Assembly: GCA_039096225.1 (NCBI GenBank)
Contig: JBBPEB010000021.1
Coordinates: 62,001 to 126,000 of the forward strand
Direction of reading: 5' to 3'
Source of the DNA: Blastocystis sp. Blastoise
Lineage: Eukaryota > Sar > Bigyra > Opalinata > Blastocystidae
Length of the DNA stretch: 64,000 nt
Under the pieces are notes generated by a model. That model saw only the letters and a program-made list of their open reading frames with translations, ran no database searches and had not been told where the DNA came from. Made by a program: the position numbers and the translations under genes. This document shows positions 26,876 through 42,944 of the stretch, one piece after another; within the stretch, counting starts at the first letter, position 1; each line of letters opens with the position of its first letter.

Positions 26876-27700
26876 CTATAAAATAATAGTCTTTCTTTAA
26901 TGTATTGATATACATTGATGATTTTTACAAAAGAATTTATAATGAATAAAATAGAATATTTATATATAAAAAAACTTTTTAAAGGAGAACTGTATACAAA
27001 ATGGAATCAGAGGTTTAACTGAAAAGATTACTTCAGTTTATAAAATAACCGTAATAAGTATTATCTTACAGTTTTTTCGTGTTTTGATGACTTTTATTTA
27101 TAGTTTGTATTATTTGTGAAGTTATCTCGCATTAGTAAGCCATAGAAAAATCAACTAGAACATAAATTCATGCAATCAGCGTAATAATTTGAAAACAATT
27201 TTTTTATTTATATTTTAAAGATATTCTTTATTTTGCTAAGTTTATCCTGACTTTTTTAAATAATAAAAACATCTTGAAAATAACAAATTCAACGTATCAA
27301 GTGACCAACACGCTACATTTTGTTATATTGATCATTCCCATATGATCCAAATAGCATAAGAACATTATAAAAGTATATATAATTGAGAAAATAAAACATT
27401 TTTGAAAATCATACGATTTCTGATTCCTTTATGTATCATTGATTTCAATCATTTAGATACGAGACCATGTATATATCCAATATACATTCCTTTTCATGAC
27501 AATTCATAATGATTTCAGCGGGAAGAATAATTTACTACCAAAAATAATTGATTCATGATTATTTATAAATTCAGCTGATTACCAAGAAATTTTCCATGAA
27601 AAGAACTCACATATTCTTTGTTTTGTTAACGGTCTATCTGTATATAGAATACTTTATCTTTTATTAAAATCATAATTACATCGATATAGAAATTATAAAT
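26876..27700. other. Divergent intergenic region
   Basis: Shared upstream region of the MIT-like gene (-) and the senataxin-like gene (+). AT-rich. It has one GC-rich hexamer context (AGCGGGAAGAA near 27520) resembling the motif discussed in the findings. No frame or repeat. Confidence 0.5.
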
Positions 27701-30700
27701 ATGAGCACAAATATTCCTCCTAGTCCTTCATTGGTCTATGGTTTTCTAGAAAACTCAAAACAATCTTATGAATATCATACCTCTATTATAACTAGAATGA
27801 ATGAGTCAAAAGAACATTGGTGGTGTGAGAAATCAGATGAAATGTCAACAGTCTTTCCATTTCTTCTTTACGTATGTTTCTTCTTTTTATGTATACGCAA
27901 GATAAAACAACAAATAATCTTTATTTTTCATATCTTTATAGTCTTTAAATGAAGCAACTGAGGATTTACTTCACATTGCTACTTCTTTTAGTGAAGAAAT
28001 GAACAAACAATTATATTTATGTGAAAAATGTTTACGTCAATATCATAAGTTAATACCTATTATCATTGATAAATTCATGAATGTATGCATATATATATTT
28101 TTTCTGTTTTTAAAAAGTATTATTATTTATATATATATAGACAATAATAAAGTTATATAAAGAGAATAATGACGAAAAACAAACATTAATAGCAACATAT
28201 ACATATTATTTAGAAAAACTAACTATAAATAGAATCACATTTGGATTATATTATAGTAATTATTTAATAATATTATTTTATTATTATTATTATTATGTTT
28301 TATTATTATTATAATTATAATTATTATTATAATAATTATTATTATTTATAGATATAATTGGATCTGATAAATGGAATCTTTCTGTTCTAGATGTACTATT
28401 AACTATTATTATTGTATATATATAATAATAATAATAATAATATTTATTACTTTTACTAATATTATTTTATATGTAATAAATTTAATATAAATAATAATAA
28501 TAATATATATATATATAGCCATTGTCTGTAAATACACAATATTTACCAAAATTCTCATCAGATCAAAATCGATTTAATAATTTTCAAAATATACTTATTA
28601 CTTATTTAAGTACATTTCCCACGGGAATACCTCCAAAAGAATCAATGATTTTCTTATTATCTACACAATCTATTTTGAGGTATATTCTATATAGTTATAA
28701 TAATAATAATAATAATAATAATTATTATTATTATATAGACAATGGGGTGAAGTTGGTTGCCGTTATTATAATGAGGATAAAACTATAACAGAAGAGGAAC
28801 ACAAACAATTTTTCGATTCTCTTCTTCAAACCTATTATTATTTAAGAGGAGAAAAAATATGTATATATATATTTATAATAATAATAATATATATATATAT
28901 ATTAACTAATATATATAGTTCCCGATGGTAATACTCAATATATAGCATTAACTTATGTATCAACATATTTTAATAAAAATCAATTAATTAGTTTATTCTC
29001 TCGAAATATCAATTTTCCAACGTCTGGAACCCAATCATCTCTCTCAGAATTCTTTCAATTACTAGGATGCAAATCAAAATTATTAATGTTATTTAATAAT
29101 AAACAATATAAACTTCCTTTTGATATATGCACTATATTATTAAAAGAAATAAAATCATTTATTCAACAGAGTCAGTCGATTTCAGCCAATCAATCCCTTA
29201 TAAGTTTATTATTTAATTATTTCTTATTATATACAAAATGTATTGATTTTTTAGATATGCAATCAATTCAATTATTAATTACTTATATAAATGAATTAAT
29301 TCAACAATTTCAGTTTAATACTGAATATTCTATTTATATTCCCTATTTATTTAATTATTTATATTCTTTATATACATATATATCTACTATTCCTTTGGAT
29401 ACAATAAATATATTAAATTCTATGAATTATGTATATACAAATGAATTATTTATTGAATATATACTTACATATATCATTCAATATCAATCTAATTCTATTA
29501 CTCTTTCATTTCCTTCTCTATATATTAAACAATATTTATTTGATATATGTATTCAATTATGTATCAATTTTATTGTTCAACCAATCAAAATTGTATATTC
29601 AGTCTTCAAAAATATTAATATATTTATGTATACAAATAATAAAGATAATAATAAAGATATTAATAAAGATAATAATAAAGATAATAATAATAAAAGTATT
29701 TCTCTGATTACTTCACTTCCTATACTTAAACAACCTCCTATATTATTAATTAAATTAGATCCTTCTAAACTATCTCAAATCTTTCCTTCTTCAACATGTA
29801 TAGAATTATTATATAATTTAAGTAAATATTTATTATTTGAGGATCAACTATTTAAACATTCAAAATCATCATTAGTAGAAAATAATAATCAAACTACTAA
29901 GAATTCATTAGATTCTAGTGTTCTATCGAATTCTACTAATGGAACACAATCATTTGTGATACCAGATTCTATTCAATCTCTATATAGTTGTTATTCTTCT
30001 TATTTATATTCATTACATCAAGTATTATTTATTGGTTATATAAGTCATATACAAGGATCTTTTCATATTAATAATGATTTATTAAAATATCTATCTATTT
30101 TATTTATATGTAATAATAATGAATTGTCAATTATATTAAAAGAAGCTATTTTAAGACAAATGTTTTCAGAGAATATTTTATCACAATATGTTACTAGTAA
30201 TGATTCTATATTTGGACGACTTGATTATAATGTATCCAATATTATTGTGCAAGCATTTTTTCATTCAAAAGTATTAACCTATTATATAGATATTATAGAA
30301 AATCAAATATCTTATGTATATAATTGCTTATTAAAATGTAATAATAATAAAGAGAATCAAAAAGATTCGGTATGTTTAAAGAATTCTATTTTACAAATCA
30401 ATAATTCTCCTTCTATTTCTATTCATAAAGATAATTTAATAGATTTAACATGTTCTAAAGAAAATAATAATAATAATTCGTATATAAATTATTTGATTGA
30501 GAATGAATATGTTTATTTATCTTATATATCTATATTTGAAAGTATGAGTAATATTATTACTCTTTCTCAATATATATCTACTGTTCCTGATGATCAAAAT
30601 AAAAAATTAATTGATTTATTACCTAATTATATTAATCAGTTAATCTATTATTGTCAAAAATATGATAATAAAGATGAAAATATTAATATATGTATACATA

Positions 30701-33700
30701 ATAATAAAGATAATAAAGATAATAAAGATAATAATAATAATGCTAAAGCTCATTCTATAAAAGATTCATTATGTATACATGAAAATTTATATATATTAGT
30801 ATGTTCTTATGAAAAATATATATATAACTATTTATATGAATCAATAAAATTATGGTTACCTTATTTAATACAATTATTAAATAAAGAAATAAAATTATAT
30901 ACTTCTTCTCAATCTATATTACAAATGATAACAATATCTATCTTACAACAATTATTAGATAATAAAAATAATCAATATATTTATTTAAATAATGTATTTA
31001 CTATGGTTATTAATAAATGTAAACAAAATGATATTATTCCGAATATTGATGCATTTATTTTATTACCACTAAATTCATCAACGACTGGAACACAAATATC
31101 GTTAAATCCTCTTAATCAAAGTTTATTCTCTATAAATAATAATAAACCTATAGCAACTTCCTTATTTTCTATTCCTTCTTCTTCTTCTTCTACTTCTACA
31201 TTAATGTTGAATAATATACAAACAAATACAAATCCAGTTCTTTCAAGTTCCTCATTATTTTCAACAGTTAAATCTGATAATTCTATTTTATCAAATAAAG
31301 ATTATAATAAAGATAATAATAGTAATTTAGTTAATGATAATAGTAATTTAGTTAATAATAATAGTAATAATTTGGTTAATAATACTACTAATAATAATAG
31401 TGATACAAGTATATTATTTTCTTCTTCTTCTCCTCTTTCTCCTCCTACAGATTTACCTTCTCTTTCTCCTTTTCATAAAAGTATATCTATTTATGATAAT
31501 AATAACAATAAATTAGATATTCAAGATACTCTAAGTAAACAAAATAATGTTATTAATAATCAAAAAGATTCTATTATTGATTCATCTCTGAATAATAATA
31601 ACGGTATATATATATATTAATATTATTATTTTTAATTTTAAATTTATATTAATATATATAGTTTTACCTAAAAAATTTATTATTCCTGATTTAACTAGTA
31701 ATAATAATAATAATAATACTATTATTACTACTACTACTAATAACTCTATGACTACTACTACAAAAGAAGAAACAATAAGTTTACCTCCGTTAGTATTTCC
31801 TAAGCAAACAGAATCAAATGATAATACTATTCTTTTAAATAATTCTTCAAGTAGTGAATTACAATTTTCATTTTCTCAGCCATTATCACAGAATAGTAAT
31901 GATATAATAAATCCATTATTATCTATAGATACACCAATTAAAGGTGAATTAAAACATTCAATTAAAATTAATCCTCAAGATGAAATAGAAGCAAGAAAAT
32001 TAATAAGAATAAATAGTGAAAAAAATAAACAAATAAAACAAAATAAAGATAGTATAAAATCAAATAATAATAATGGAATTATTGATGAATATTTTATTTC
32101 GAGTAAAGATATGTATAAAGAGAAACATAATAATAATTCTAGTGGTGGTAATTCAATTGATAGCGAAAAGAAAGAAAATCTTACAAAGAATAATAATAAT
32201 ACTAATAATAATAGTGATGATAATGATGACGATAATTTGTTTGTGAATAAGAAGAAAGATTCTATTATACAAGCAATGAATAATCAGAAAGAATTTAAAA
32301 GACTTTCAATTAATTCTGATAATAATAAGAATGAAAAGAAAAATATATTAATAAATGATGATAGTACTAATAATAAACGCAATAATAATAATAGTGATGA
32401 CGAGTATTTACCGTTAGAATTACGTAGTACTTCGTCATCTGATGATGATATTATTCTTACTGATAATACTATAAATACAAAGAATATTAAGAATGATATT
32501 AATATAGAGAATTCATCAGTTCATTCTTCTTCAAAAATAACTCCAAAATTTGTTATAACAAAACAAAAACGACAAACTATGGAATTAAATGATTTAAATA
32601 AAAAAGAGAATTCTATAAGAACAAAGAATGAAATCCTAAAAGAAGAGAATAATGAAAATGATGAGAATGATAGTATAATAGCTAGTGATATTATAACCAA
32701 TGAAGATCTATTGGAATTCGATAGTGATGATAGTGACGATAGTAATACTAGTAATAGTAATAATAATAATAATAATATAAATGATGATCATAATGATAAA
32801 CAAAATAAAAATCATGTTTCTATTGGTGATAAAATAAAGATGAAAAATAATGTTAGTAAAAATATAGTAATTAATTCAAATACTAATACTAATAATACTA
32901 ATAATAATACTATATCTAAATTACCTACTTTGGAATTAGCAAAACAGCAAGCAAGAGATAAACAGAAACAACGTATTCAAAATTTAATTAAAAATACTAT
33001 GAAATCAAGTGATATTAAAGGAAATAATGATAAATCTGTAATTTTAAATAAAGAAAAAGAAAATGAAAACAGTGACTCAAATTCAATTCCATCAACACAT
33101 TCAAAGAAATCGAAAAAACGTATATTTTTATTAATATTAGTTTATTTTATTATGATTCATATTTATTTATAGTTTATTTATTATTTATTTAGATATATAT
33201 TAATATTTAAGTATATATTACAATTTATGTATAGGTCTTAATAGTCTAGATAGTTCATCTTCTGAAACAAGGTCCAAAAAGAAACATATTCAAAAAGGTA
33301 TTTTTAGATTATTATTATATTTATATTTATGTTTATTATTATTATTATATTTATTAGTATATAAATAATACTATTATATATATAATATAGAAATATCTTC
33401 TTCTTCTTCTTCTCCTATAAAATCATCTTCTTCTGTTCCTATTCCTTCATCTTCATTACCTTTACTTACATCTACTACTACTACTATTAATAGTAATAAT
33501 AATAAAAATAATATATCTCCTATAAAGAGAAATGGTATTAATAATAATATACCTTCATTAGTAAATATAACAACATTACATAAAGATATAAATAATAATA
33601 AAAAAGAGAAACAACAACAAGAAGAGGATTTAGAAACACAATCAATTCCACTTCCACCATTAAATAGTGTTCCAAGTGTTCCACTTCCACGATTAAAACC

Positions 33701-36700
33701 ACTTTCAGAATTGAATAAGAAACTAGAAACAAATCCTATTCATTTAACTTCTTCTGTTTCTCCTGTAATTACTCCAGTAATTACGCCCATAGGTACACTT
33801 CCTTCAATAAATACAAATAAAAATATGAATTCTATGAATAATATAAATATAAATAATAATATTCCATTATTATCTGTGTCTAAACCTATTAGTATAATGA
33901 CGTCATCTCAAGTTATGATGGATATCGACTCGTCATCGTCAAATAGCGAATCAGAAAGCGAAGATAATAATTCTATTGTATATATATATAGATTTAATTT
34001 TTATCAATTTATATATCTATGTTTTATTATATATGTTTATATATATATATAGATAACACGTAAAGGAGAAGAAACAGTGAAATCGAATGCTTTTCAAGCA
34101 TTTAATAATATGGTTAACATAGGACAAACAGTAGCTAAAACAGTTGAAGAACAAACAAATTCAAATGTATATATAATTATTTTATTATAATTAATATAAT
34201 TAAAATATATATATATATAGCAAGTAAAAACTACTATTCCTGCTGTTTCTGTTCCTTCTGTTAGTAGTACATATAAGTATATATATCAAGAAGATCCTGT
34301 ATTATATTTAACAAATGAAGTTTGTAAATTAAATAAAAAGACAGTTGCATATATACCCAAAACGATGCCTGAGATTCAAGATAATTATGATTGGTATGTA
34401 AATAGAATAATAATAAATAATAATAATAAATATATAATAAAAAATATATAATAATATAAATATATAATAAATATTATAAATATAATAACATATATATATA
34501 TAGTTATGATCGTTATTTAGATGTTATGTGTCGTTATTTATTTGAAGAGTTAAAATCCGATATAGTGACGTCATTACCGACTCCAAATAGTGCAATGTAT
34601 CCCGCGGTTATTACGAATACCGATTACCGTGATAATAGTCAAACTATATTTATAGAAACAAATGTTAATATATATGATAATTGGAAATTGAGTGATTGTA
34701 TATTATATATACAATTAGAAGGTGATGATTATGATACAACATCAAATTATCTTTTTGGTATATCTAATTATAATGGTAATAAAGATTGGTCTATTACTGT
34801 TTCTATGAAGAAATCAAAACAAAAAATATTTTCTGTAAATACTAATATTGAAGTTTGTTATATTTGTGGATTTACTAGCTATAAGAGGTATATATATATA
34901 TATATTATTATTATTATTATTAATGTTATTCTATTTTAAATAACTATAGATATTGATTATTATTTATTAATATAATATAATATAATATATAATCTTTATC
35001 TTTACTTATTTTTAGAGAATATTCTTCTCTTCATTCTTTATCAAAAACACGTTGGTCTAATGCTATTATAGCAAATAAAAGTTTAAAAAGTATTCTTACA
35101 AACGATACAAAACCTATTCATTTTACTGATGTATATATATATATTATGATTAGTATTATTTAATTATATTTTATTCTCATGAAAATAATGATAATAATTA
35201 TTATTATTTTGGTGAGTATTTCATAAACTATTTTATAAATATATAAATATAATCATAATATATATTCATATAATTCTAGGCAATACATGAATCTCTTCGT
35301 TCTTCTTTGAATCCTTCACAATTTGAGGTAGTGTCTACCTTATCAACTCCTTCTCTTTCTGGTATATATTTAGTTCAAGGACCTCCAGGAACAGGTAAAA
35401 CACATACTATCATTGAACTTATTCATACTATTCGAATGATATCACCGGTATGTATATATTATTAATATTATTAATATTATTATTAATATTATTAATATTA
35501 TTATTAATAATATATTTATTATATAATACTATATAATAAATATAAATAATAACTATATATATAGAATCAACGTATAATGTATTGTGCTCCTTCAAATACA
35601 GTAATTGATAATTTTGTATATACCTATCATCAACGATATATTTCCCGCGGGGATTCTTCTTCACCTTCAACAGTCTTAATTCGTATTGGAAGTGCTGAAA
35701 AAACTGGAAAAGGATTTAGTAATAGTGACGCATCACGTACTATTATTGAAAAATATGAATTAGATAAAATAGTAACAAATAAAATGAATATATATAAACG
35801 AGAAAATCCAAATTTATGTAGAAATACTGGAAATCGAAATAATATTATAAATGGTACATTTAGTAACATGGAAAGAAAACAAGGAAATCTATTGGATGAT
35901 TCACAATTACACCGAAAATTTGAATTAACCACTTTAGCCGATAGTCGAATTGTATAGTTTATTTTATTTTATTTTATTTTATTTTATTTTATTTTATTTT
36001 ATTTTATTTTATTTTATTTTATTTTATTTTATTTTATTTTATTTATTTTATTTTATTTTATTTTATTTTATTTTATTTTATTTTATTTTATTTTATTTTA
36101 TTTATTCAATTTAATACAATACTTATTATTATAATAATATAATTAATTATAACAATATATATATATATATATAGATTTGTAGTACTTTAGCTTCTTCCAC
36201 AAATGGTAGTATGACAGCGTATATATCTCAATATCCAAGCAGTATTCCCGTGATTATTATTGATGAAGCTGCTCAATGCACAGAGCCACAAGCACTTATT
36301 CCTCTTACTCTTTCTCCTTCTTTATATATATTAATAGGAGATCCTAAACAATTAGAATCTACTATTCATTCTAATTTATGTAAAGACAATCAATATGGTA
36401 GAAGTTTATTTGAACGTTTTCAAACAATTGGTTATTATAATTTCTTTTTAAATATACAATATCGTATGAGACCTGAAATCTCATTATTTCCCAATACTCA
36501 TTTTTATCAGAACCGACTGAAAGATGCTGAAAGTGTATGTAAAGATGATTATGGAAGTCAATTTGCACATCATGTGTTTTATAAACCTTATATGTTCTTT
36601 GATCTATCACTTGTATGTAATTATATGTATTGTGTTTATTATTTTTATTGTGTTTATTATATTTATGTTTTTTTTATTATTATATTTATTATATTATTAT

Positions 36701-38587
36701 ATTTATTATATTTATTATTATAATATTTACTCTATTTATGTCTTTTAATAGATATTATAGTTCTATACTTATTATAATTATATATTACATATAACATTCT
36801 ATATTATCCTATATATCTATATAGTCAGAGAGTACAAAGTCTGCTACAAGTCATTATAACCAAGGGGAAGCCTCGTTTGCGGCGGAATTGATACATAAAG
36901 TAATAGATGATTTTAGGGATGTTCGAATGTTTATGAGAATTAGTATTATTACACCTTATCAAGCACAAGTATATAGTATTATTATTATTATTATTTATAT
37001 ATTATTATTATTTATATATTATTATTATTTATATATTAATATTTATATATTATTATATTTATTATTATTTATATATTATATTTATTTATTATTATTTATA
37101 TATTATATTTTTTTATTATTATTTATGTATTATATTTATTTGCATGATTATAAATAGGTTCAAGAAATAAGAAATCATTTACATCGAACGATTCCTGATG
37201 AATTTGCTAAAAATATTCGAATTAATACAGTTGATTCATTTCAAGTATATATATATATATATATATATGATTTATAAAGCATTTTCATTATATAATAATG
37301 AATATATATATATATATATATATAGGGTGGGGAATGTGATATAATAATATTATCCTGTGTTCGTAATAATAAAGAAGGCTCGTCATCACTTGGATTTATA
37401 ACAGATATTAAACGTATGAATGTAGCTCTAACACGTGCAAAGCATGCGCTTTGGATTCTAGGAAATGGAGACAGTTTATCGAAAAATCCAGATTGGAAGT
37501 ATATATATATATATATATAGTTATATGAATCATATTATTATATAATAGTATACATATATGTATTTATATATATGTCATATAATTATTTAATATTATATAT
37601 ATATAGATGCTTAATAGATGATGCAAGGGACCGTAACGTTATATTCAGTTATAATTCGTTTCAATTGTATGAAAAAGGAGTATTTAAATCACAATATATA
37701 CCATTAAAATCGGCTACAAAACAGAGTGCGTCATCGATGGAAATAGAAGATTCTAGAACAGTATCAAAAGTGAATGCTAATAATATACAACAAGAAAAAC
37801 AAAAAGATATAGATATTGATATAGATATAGATATAAATAAAAATATGAATACTACAAATAGGTCAAATACTTCAGAAGTAAATATATTATATTATATACT
37901 ATTATATTATATTATATTATATTATATACTATTATATTATATTATATACTATTATATTATATTATATTATATTATATTATATTATATATATAGAGTTCAT
38001 CTAATAACCGTGGGAATCCTATGAAATCTCCTCGCATGAATCCTGTGAATAATAATAAAAATAATAGTATGGATAATAACAGAAATAATAATAGTAATTA
38101 TAATTATTATACTAATAATACCTATAATAATTATAATAATCGTAACAATTCCAATAATGATTATGATTCACGTAATAATATATATGTCCAGCCTCCAAAT
38201 ACAAATCGATTTAATAATAATAATAATAATCCATATAATACCTATAATAATAATAATAATAGATATCCAAATAATAATAATACCTATAATAATAATACTA
38301 CCTATAATAATAATAATACCTATAATAATAATAATACCTATAATAATAAGAATAATTATAAACCGTATAATAAATCAAATGATTACCCTGTTGATAAATA
38401 TATTCACGGGGATGCTTCAAAAGGTATTTTTTCTCAAAGTGAAGGTATTATATTACAATATGGTTATGATAAAAATAAAAAGAGAATGAATTTCAAAGAA
38501 AAAGAAAAAGTTGAATTTTTACCTGATAACATTAATATATACGATAATAACAATAACAATAATAACAATAACAGAAAGAAAAACTAA
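27701..38587 (+). CDS. Sen1/senataxin-type superfamily 1B RNA/DNA helicase
   Basis: One very long gene of more than twenty exons; joined in frame it gives about 2,900 residues, near the size of human senataxin. The N-terminal about 1,200 residues are helical, as in the Sen1 N-terminal domain, with a CEKCLRQYH segment early on. A low-complexity Asn/Ser/Asp linker follows (about 31.3-33.9 kb). The C-terminal helicase shows motif I GPPGTGKTHT, Ia CAPSNTVIDN, II DEAAQ, III GDPKQL, IV QYRMRPEI, V INTVDSFQGGE and VI LTRAKHALWILGN. An Asn/Tyr-rich tail ends the protein. Senataxins unwind R-loops and act in transcription termination. Every intron junction I checked keeps the frame, including those joining the N-terminal and helicase parts, which supports one gene rather than two. 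Confidence 0.85.
35955..36105 (+). repeat. ATTTT pentanucleotide array in intron
   Basis: Nearly 30 uninterrupted copies of ATTTT, with one shortened unit near 36040, occupy the senataxin intron between the motif Ia exon and the DEAAQ exon. Confidence 0.92.
37880..37990 (+). repeat. ATATT-rich repeat in senataxin intron
   Basis: Tandem ATTAT/ATACT units fill the intron before the final exon of the senataxin-like gene. Confidence 0.75.
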
Positions 38588-40086
38588 ATTTTTCTCTTCT
38601 TCTCGTTTCCTTATTTTTTATTTACATTTTAAAATATTTACTTTTTTTTAATATATTTTTTCTAGTGCTTTTTCAATAGTTTTAATCATTTTTTGGCTTG
38701 TTTTCTATTCATACTGTTTTGTTTCTTTTTTTTCTTGTCAATAATCCACTTTAGACACAATATAGATCACATAATATCAATTAGACTCCATAAATTAAGC
38801 ATTATATTCACATATTTAAATATTTTTGTAAACAATTTACATATAATTGTGAAGAAATACACATAATTAATAACCTTATATAAATAGATTTGCCAAAATA
38901 TAAAAGAAGAATACATTAAATGGATAATCTATATGATAAAAAACTAGTAAAACATAGTTTTCTTACCATTTTCTAAACTGACTTTAAAAAACATGGTTTC
39001 TCTTTTTGAACGAGAAGCTACAGCAGGCTACTATTACTGAAATTATAATAAAACTTGTTCTACTAATATTTTCATAATTCAACTAATTGTCAACTTCTTT
39101 CAAATCAATGAAGTCCAATTATAATCATATAAATTTAAAAAGGTATCTTTTGAGTTTATCATAGCAATAAAACTAGTTGAAAAAAGTCATGCCATGACTT
39201 TCAAAAATAGAAAAATCTAATCTCAAAGTACTAAAAACCACAATTAGACACTTTGAGTTTTGAAATAACCTCAAAAAAACTCGGTTTCTATTGGATATTG
39301 GATGTGTTTTAGAGAATATTATTGGTTGACGTGTAATTAAAAGGAAGCTATTGCTTTTCTTTAGAAAACGTCCTTTTTACAAATTTATATTCCCATAATT
39401 ATTTATCATCAAAAAAAATTCTAATGTTTTGAAACTTGTCTCTATTTATTTTATTGTTTTCTTTTGATAATAATGAAATATGAAAAATCAACACTCTTAG
39501 AACCATTTATATTGACCTCATATATGAATATTATATCAAGAGACTAAGACACGATATGGTAATAAGCTAAGAGTATCTATGTGATCTCTCTATGCTAAAA
39601 GAAAACGAATCTTCTACTGACAATATTTTTTTGGTTCTATAAATAATTTATTCCATGATAGACATTCGAGACAAAACAAATAAGATTTCTTATTCATATC
39701 TATGGAATATGATGTTTTTTGTTAATGTAAACGACTTGAGTAAATAGGTTTGACATTTTACATAAAAACTAGAGATAGTCATTATAGATTGTCAATAATG
39801 ATCAATTCCAACCCTTACTAAATATATAAATAATATATTCTATATATTATAATTTACAAAACCTGTAGAGTACAGTTCAAACAGAACATAAAACTTGTAA
39901 AACGGAATGAAAAATAAGAAAAATAAATCTTAAAAATTGTCAAGGTTGTTTCTGGTCATTCGTTTTCTGGATTTAAAAATAGCTATTGTTGTACTCGCCT
40001 TCTTTTCTGTGTGTTAGGTGTGTTTAATAGTTGTTTTTTAATATATAGATAGGAGAAATAGAGTCTTTTGCGGGAAGACAAGAACC
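38588..40086. other. Intergenic, 1.5 kb
   Basis: Spacer between two plus-strand genes. It is less repetitive than most of the window but has no frame with protein character. The sequence TTTTGCGGGAAG lies about 15 bases before the downstream ATG and resembles the GC-rich motif found elsewhere. Confidence 0.5.
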
Positions 40087-42902
40087 ATGTCCACTTCACT
40101 TGAATGCTCTGAGAATGGTATGTTTATCATGTATCTACAAAGAATTTTATTCTATATATATAGTTATATATCAATTTGAAGATGGTAAAAGAATAGAAAT
40201 TGAGAAATCCTTTTTAAATTCTTTTCCTGATTGTAAATTGAGATCCTATTATGTTGAATCAGTAGCCGTAGAGAAGATGGATGGAGTTATTATGATTCCT
40301 AGAACATCGAATCAAATAGAACTGATGATACAATTGATTATTAATCCTCAACTAGAGTTATTTGATAAAAGTTCAGATATATTAGTTCAATTATTGAATG
40401 ATCTTTTGTTTTATATTGATAGAAATGGAGATTATTATATACTTCGAGTTTTATCGATTATTAAACAAAATTTAAATAATTATTGTATACAATCAGGAGA
40501 TTCATTTCAAAGAATAAATAAAAATAATATCAAATTATCAATAGATACGTATCCATCTCAATATGATAATATACCTATTGATTTATTACAATTAAATTCA
40601 GAATATACTTATTGTATTCAAGGTAAGAATTTTATTATTTTTTTTTATATTTATTTTTATAATATTTATTTGTTTATTATATAATTATTTTTATTATATT
40701 TATTTGTTTATTATATAGTTATTTTTATTATATAATTATTTTATAATAATTATTTTTATTATATATATGTTTATAGATAAATCTTATTATATATATATAG
40801 GATTATTAGATGATAAAAAGATTCAAGATTTATATAATAATAAACCTTATATGAATTTATTTATTATTGAATACGTTCAAATACAAAGTATATAGATTTC
40901 TATATTTTACATATATATAGATTATTAATATTTTATAATATATATATAGTGACGTATGATGAGTTTAGTTTATTAAATATATCATTATTAACATCAATTC
41001 CAGATATTTTTAAATCATTAAAATCTTTATTTATTATATTTATTGATTTAAGAAATGAAATATTAGAATTAAGTAGTTCAGATTTAGAAGAATCCGAATT
41101 AAAAGAGAATTCACATGCTTATGGTGATGATATTAATAAATATATATTACCTCCTGAACTTGAAGATGATAATGAAGTTATTACTGTAATTACTTCTATT
41201 GAAATGAAATTTAAAAGAAATAATTGTTTTGAAAGTATTCTATTGTTATATATATATTGATTATTATTATTGCCTATTTTTTGTTCTTTATATTAATAAT
41301 ATATATATATATATAGCAGAAAACATTTCATGCTGGGATATTTCAGAAATAATGTATATATTGTTGTTATTATTATTTTTTAATGAATCTATTTATTCTA
41401 TTTTATATATTATATTTATTTTAATTAATTAATTTTATATATTGTCATTATTTTATATATTATATTTCTAATACCTATTATATTTATTATATTTAATATA
41501 AATATTCTATAAATATTCTATATAGATTCGGAAAGAATACAAATATGTTATTAATATCTAAATTATTTACTGAATCGATTGCAAAGACTATTGAATCTCT
41601 TATTTTAAGTATATTCTTATTAAATATACTTTATATAAATATATGAATGTATATAGAAAGTTCAATGAATTTGTACATAGAAGAATATTTTCAGTTTTTA
41701 TTAAATTGTCAATTTCCATGTTTAAAACAAATTAATTTATCTTATCGTAAGCTTAACAAATCATATTCTATATATATATTAATTTTTTTTTTTTAATTTT
41801 TATTTATTCTAATTAATATTTAAAATATAAATATATATTAAATACTTTTATAATTTATTATTTTTTATTTTCTATAGACATATTCACAAAAGAAAATTCG
41901 TTAGCAATATTAAATTATTTTAGTTCTCTATATAATTCATATAATTTATATATAGAAGATAATCTAGAAATTAATAATATAGAGAATAATAAGGATAGTT
42001 CAAATGTCGTTATTAATAATATTGATAATAATATTAGCAGTAATAATGATATTAATAATAATAATAATATTATTAAGAATAATAATTCTTCTTTATTTTC
42101 TATAAATAACGATATTTCATCTCTTTCTTCTAATCCTCATAACAATCCTAAAACTATATATAATGATGATCAAGAAGTCTCATTGAGAAAACGTCGGCAG
42201 AAAGAAGAATATAATCACAAAAATTATACATTCTCTTTTCCTAATGTTAATTGTCTTAATTTATCATGTATTTGTGATTATTTTATTTATTATACTATTT
42301 ATCATAAATATAATATATTATTATGATATATATAATATATATTTATCATATATATAATATATATTTATCATTTATAAATACATTATTATCACTTTTAATA
42401 TATAGATAATGAAATGACAAAAGAAACACTAAAAATATTTCAACAAATAACTCAGTTTATAAATAAATTAATATTCCCGCAATTAATCACCTTAGATTTA
42501 TCAGGATGTATATATATATATATTATTAATAGTATTATTACTATATATATAGGTTTATTTAATGACACAAGTATTGAAGCATTTGTTGTTTCTGGTCATT
42601 TATTATATAATACACTTATTATTAACGGTAATCAACTATTATTCATTATATATATATATTAATCATTATTATCTATAGATATTTCTGATACTACCCTACT
42701 TAAAAGTTTTATTACTACTCTCTTGACAATAAAGCTACCCTACCTTGAAAGACTTTTTATGAATAGTAATTATTTATATATATACTAAAATAGTATTATA
42801 ATTCTATATATAGGTATCTATATATATGTATCAACAATACAATTATACTGTGATTTATTTACGAATATGAATATTTATGGATTAGAATCTTTATATTTAT
42901 AT

Positions 42903-42944
<42 letters not shown>

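Noticed and set aside
27701-38587. Splitting the senataxin gene into two or three genes at its low-complexity linker
   Set aside because: All junctions inspected keep one frame from the N-terminal helices through the linker into the helicase, and the order fits Sen1/senataxin.
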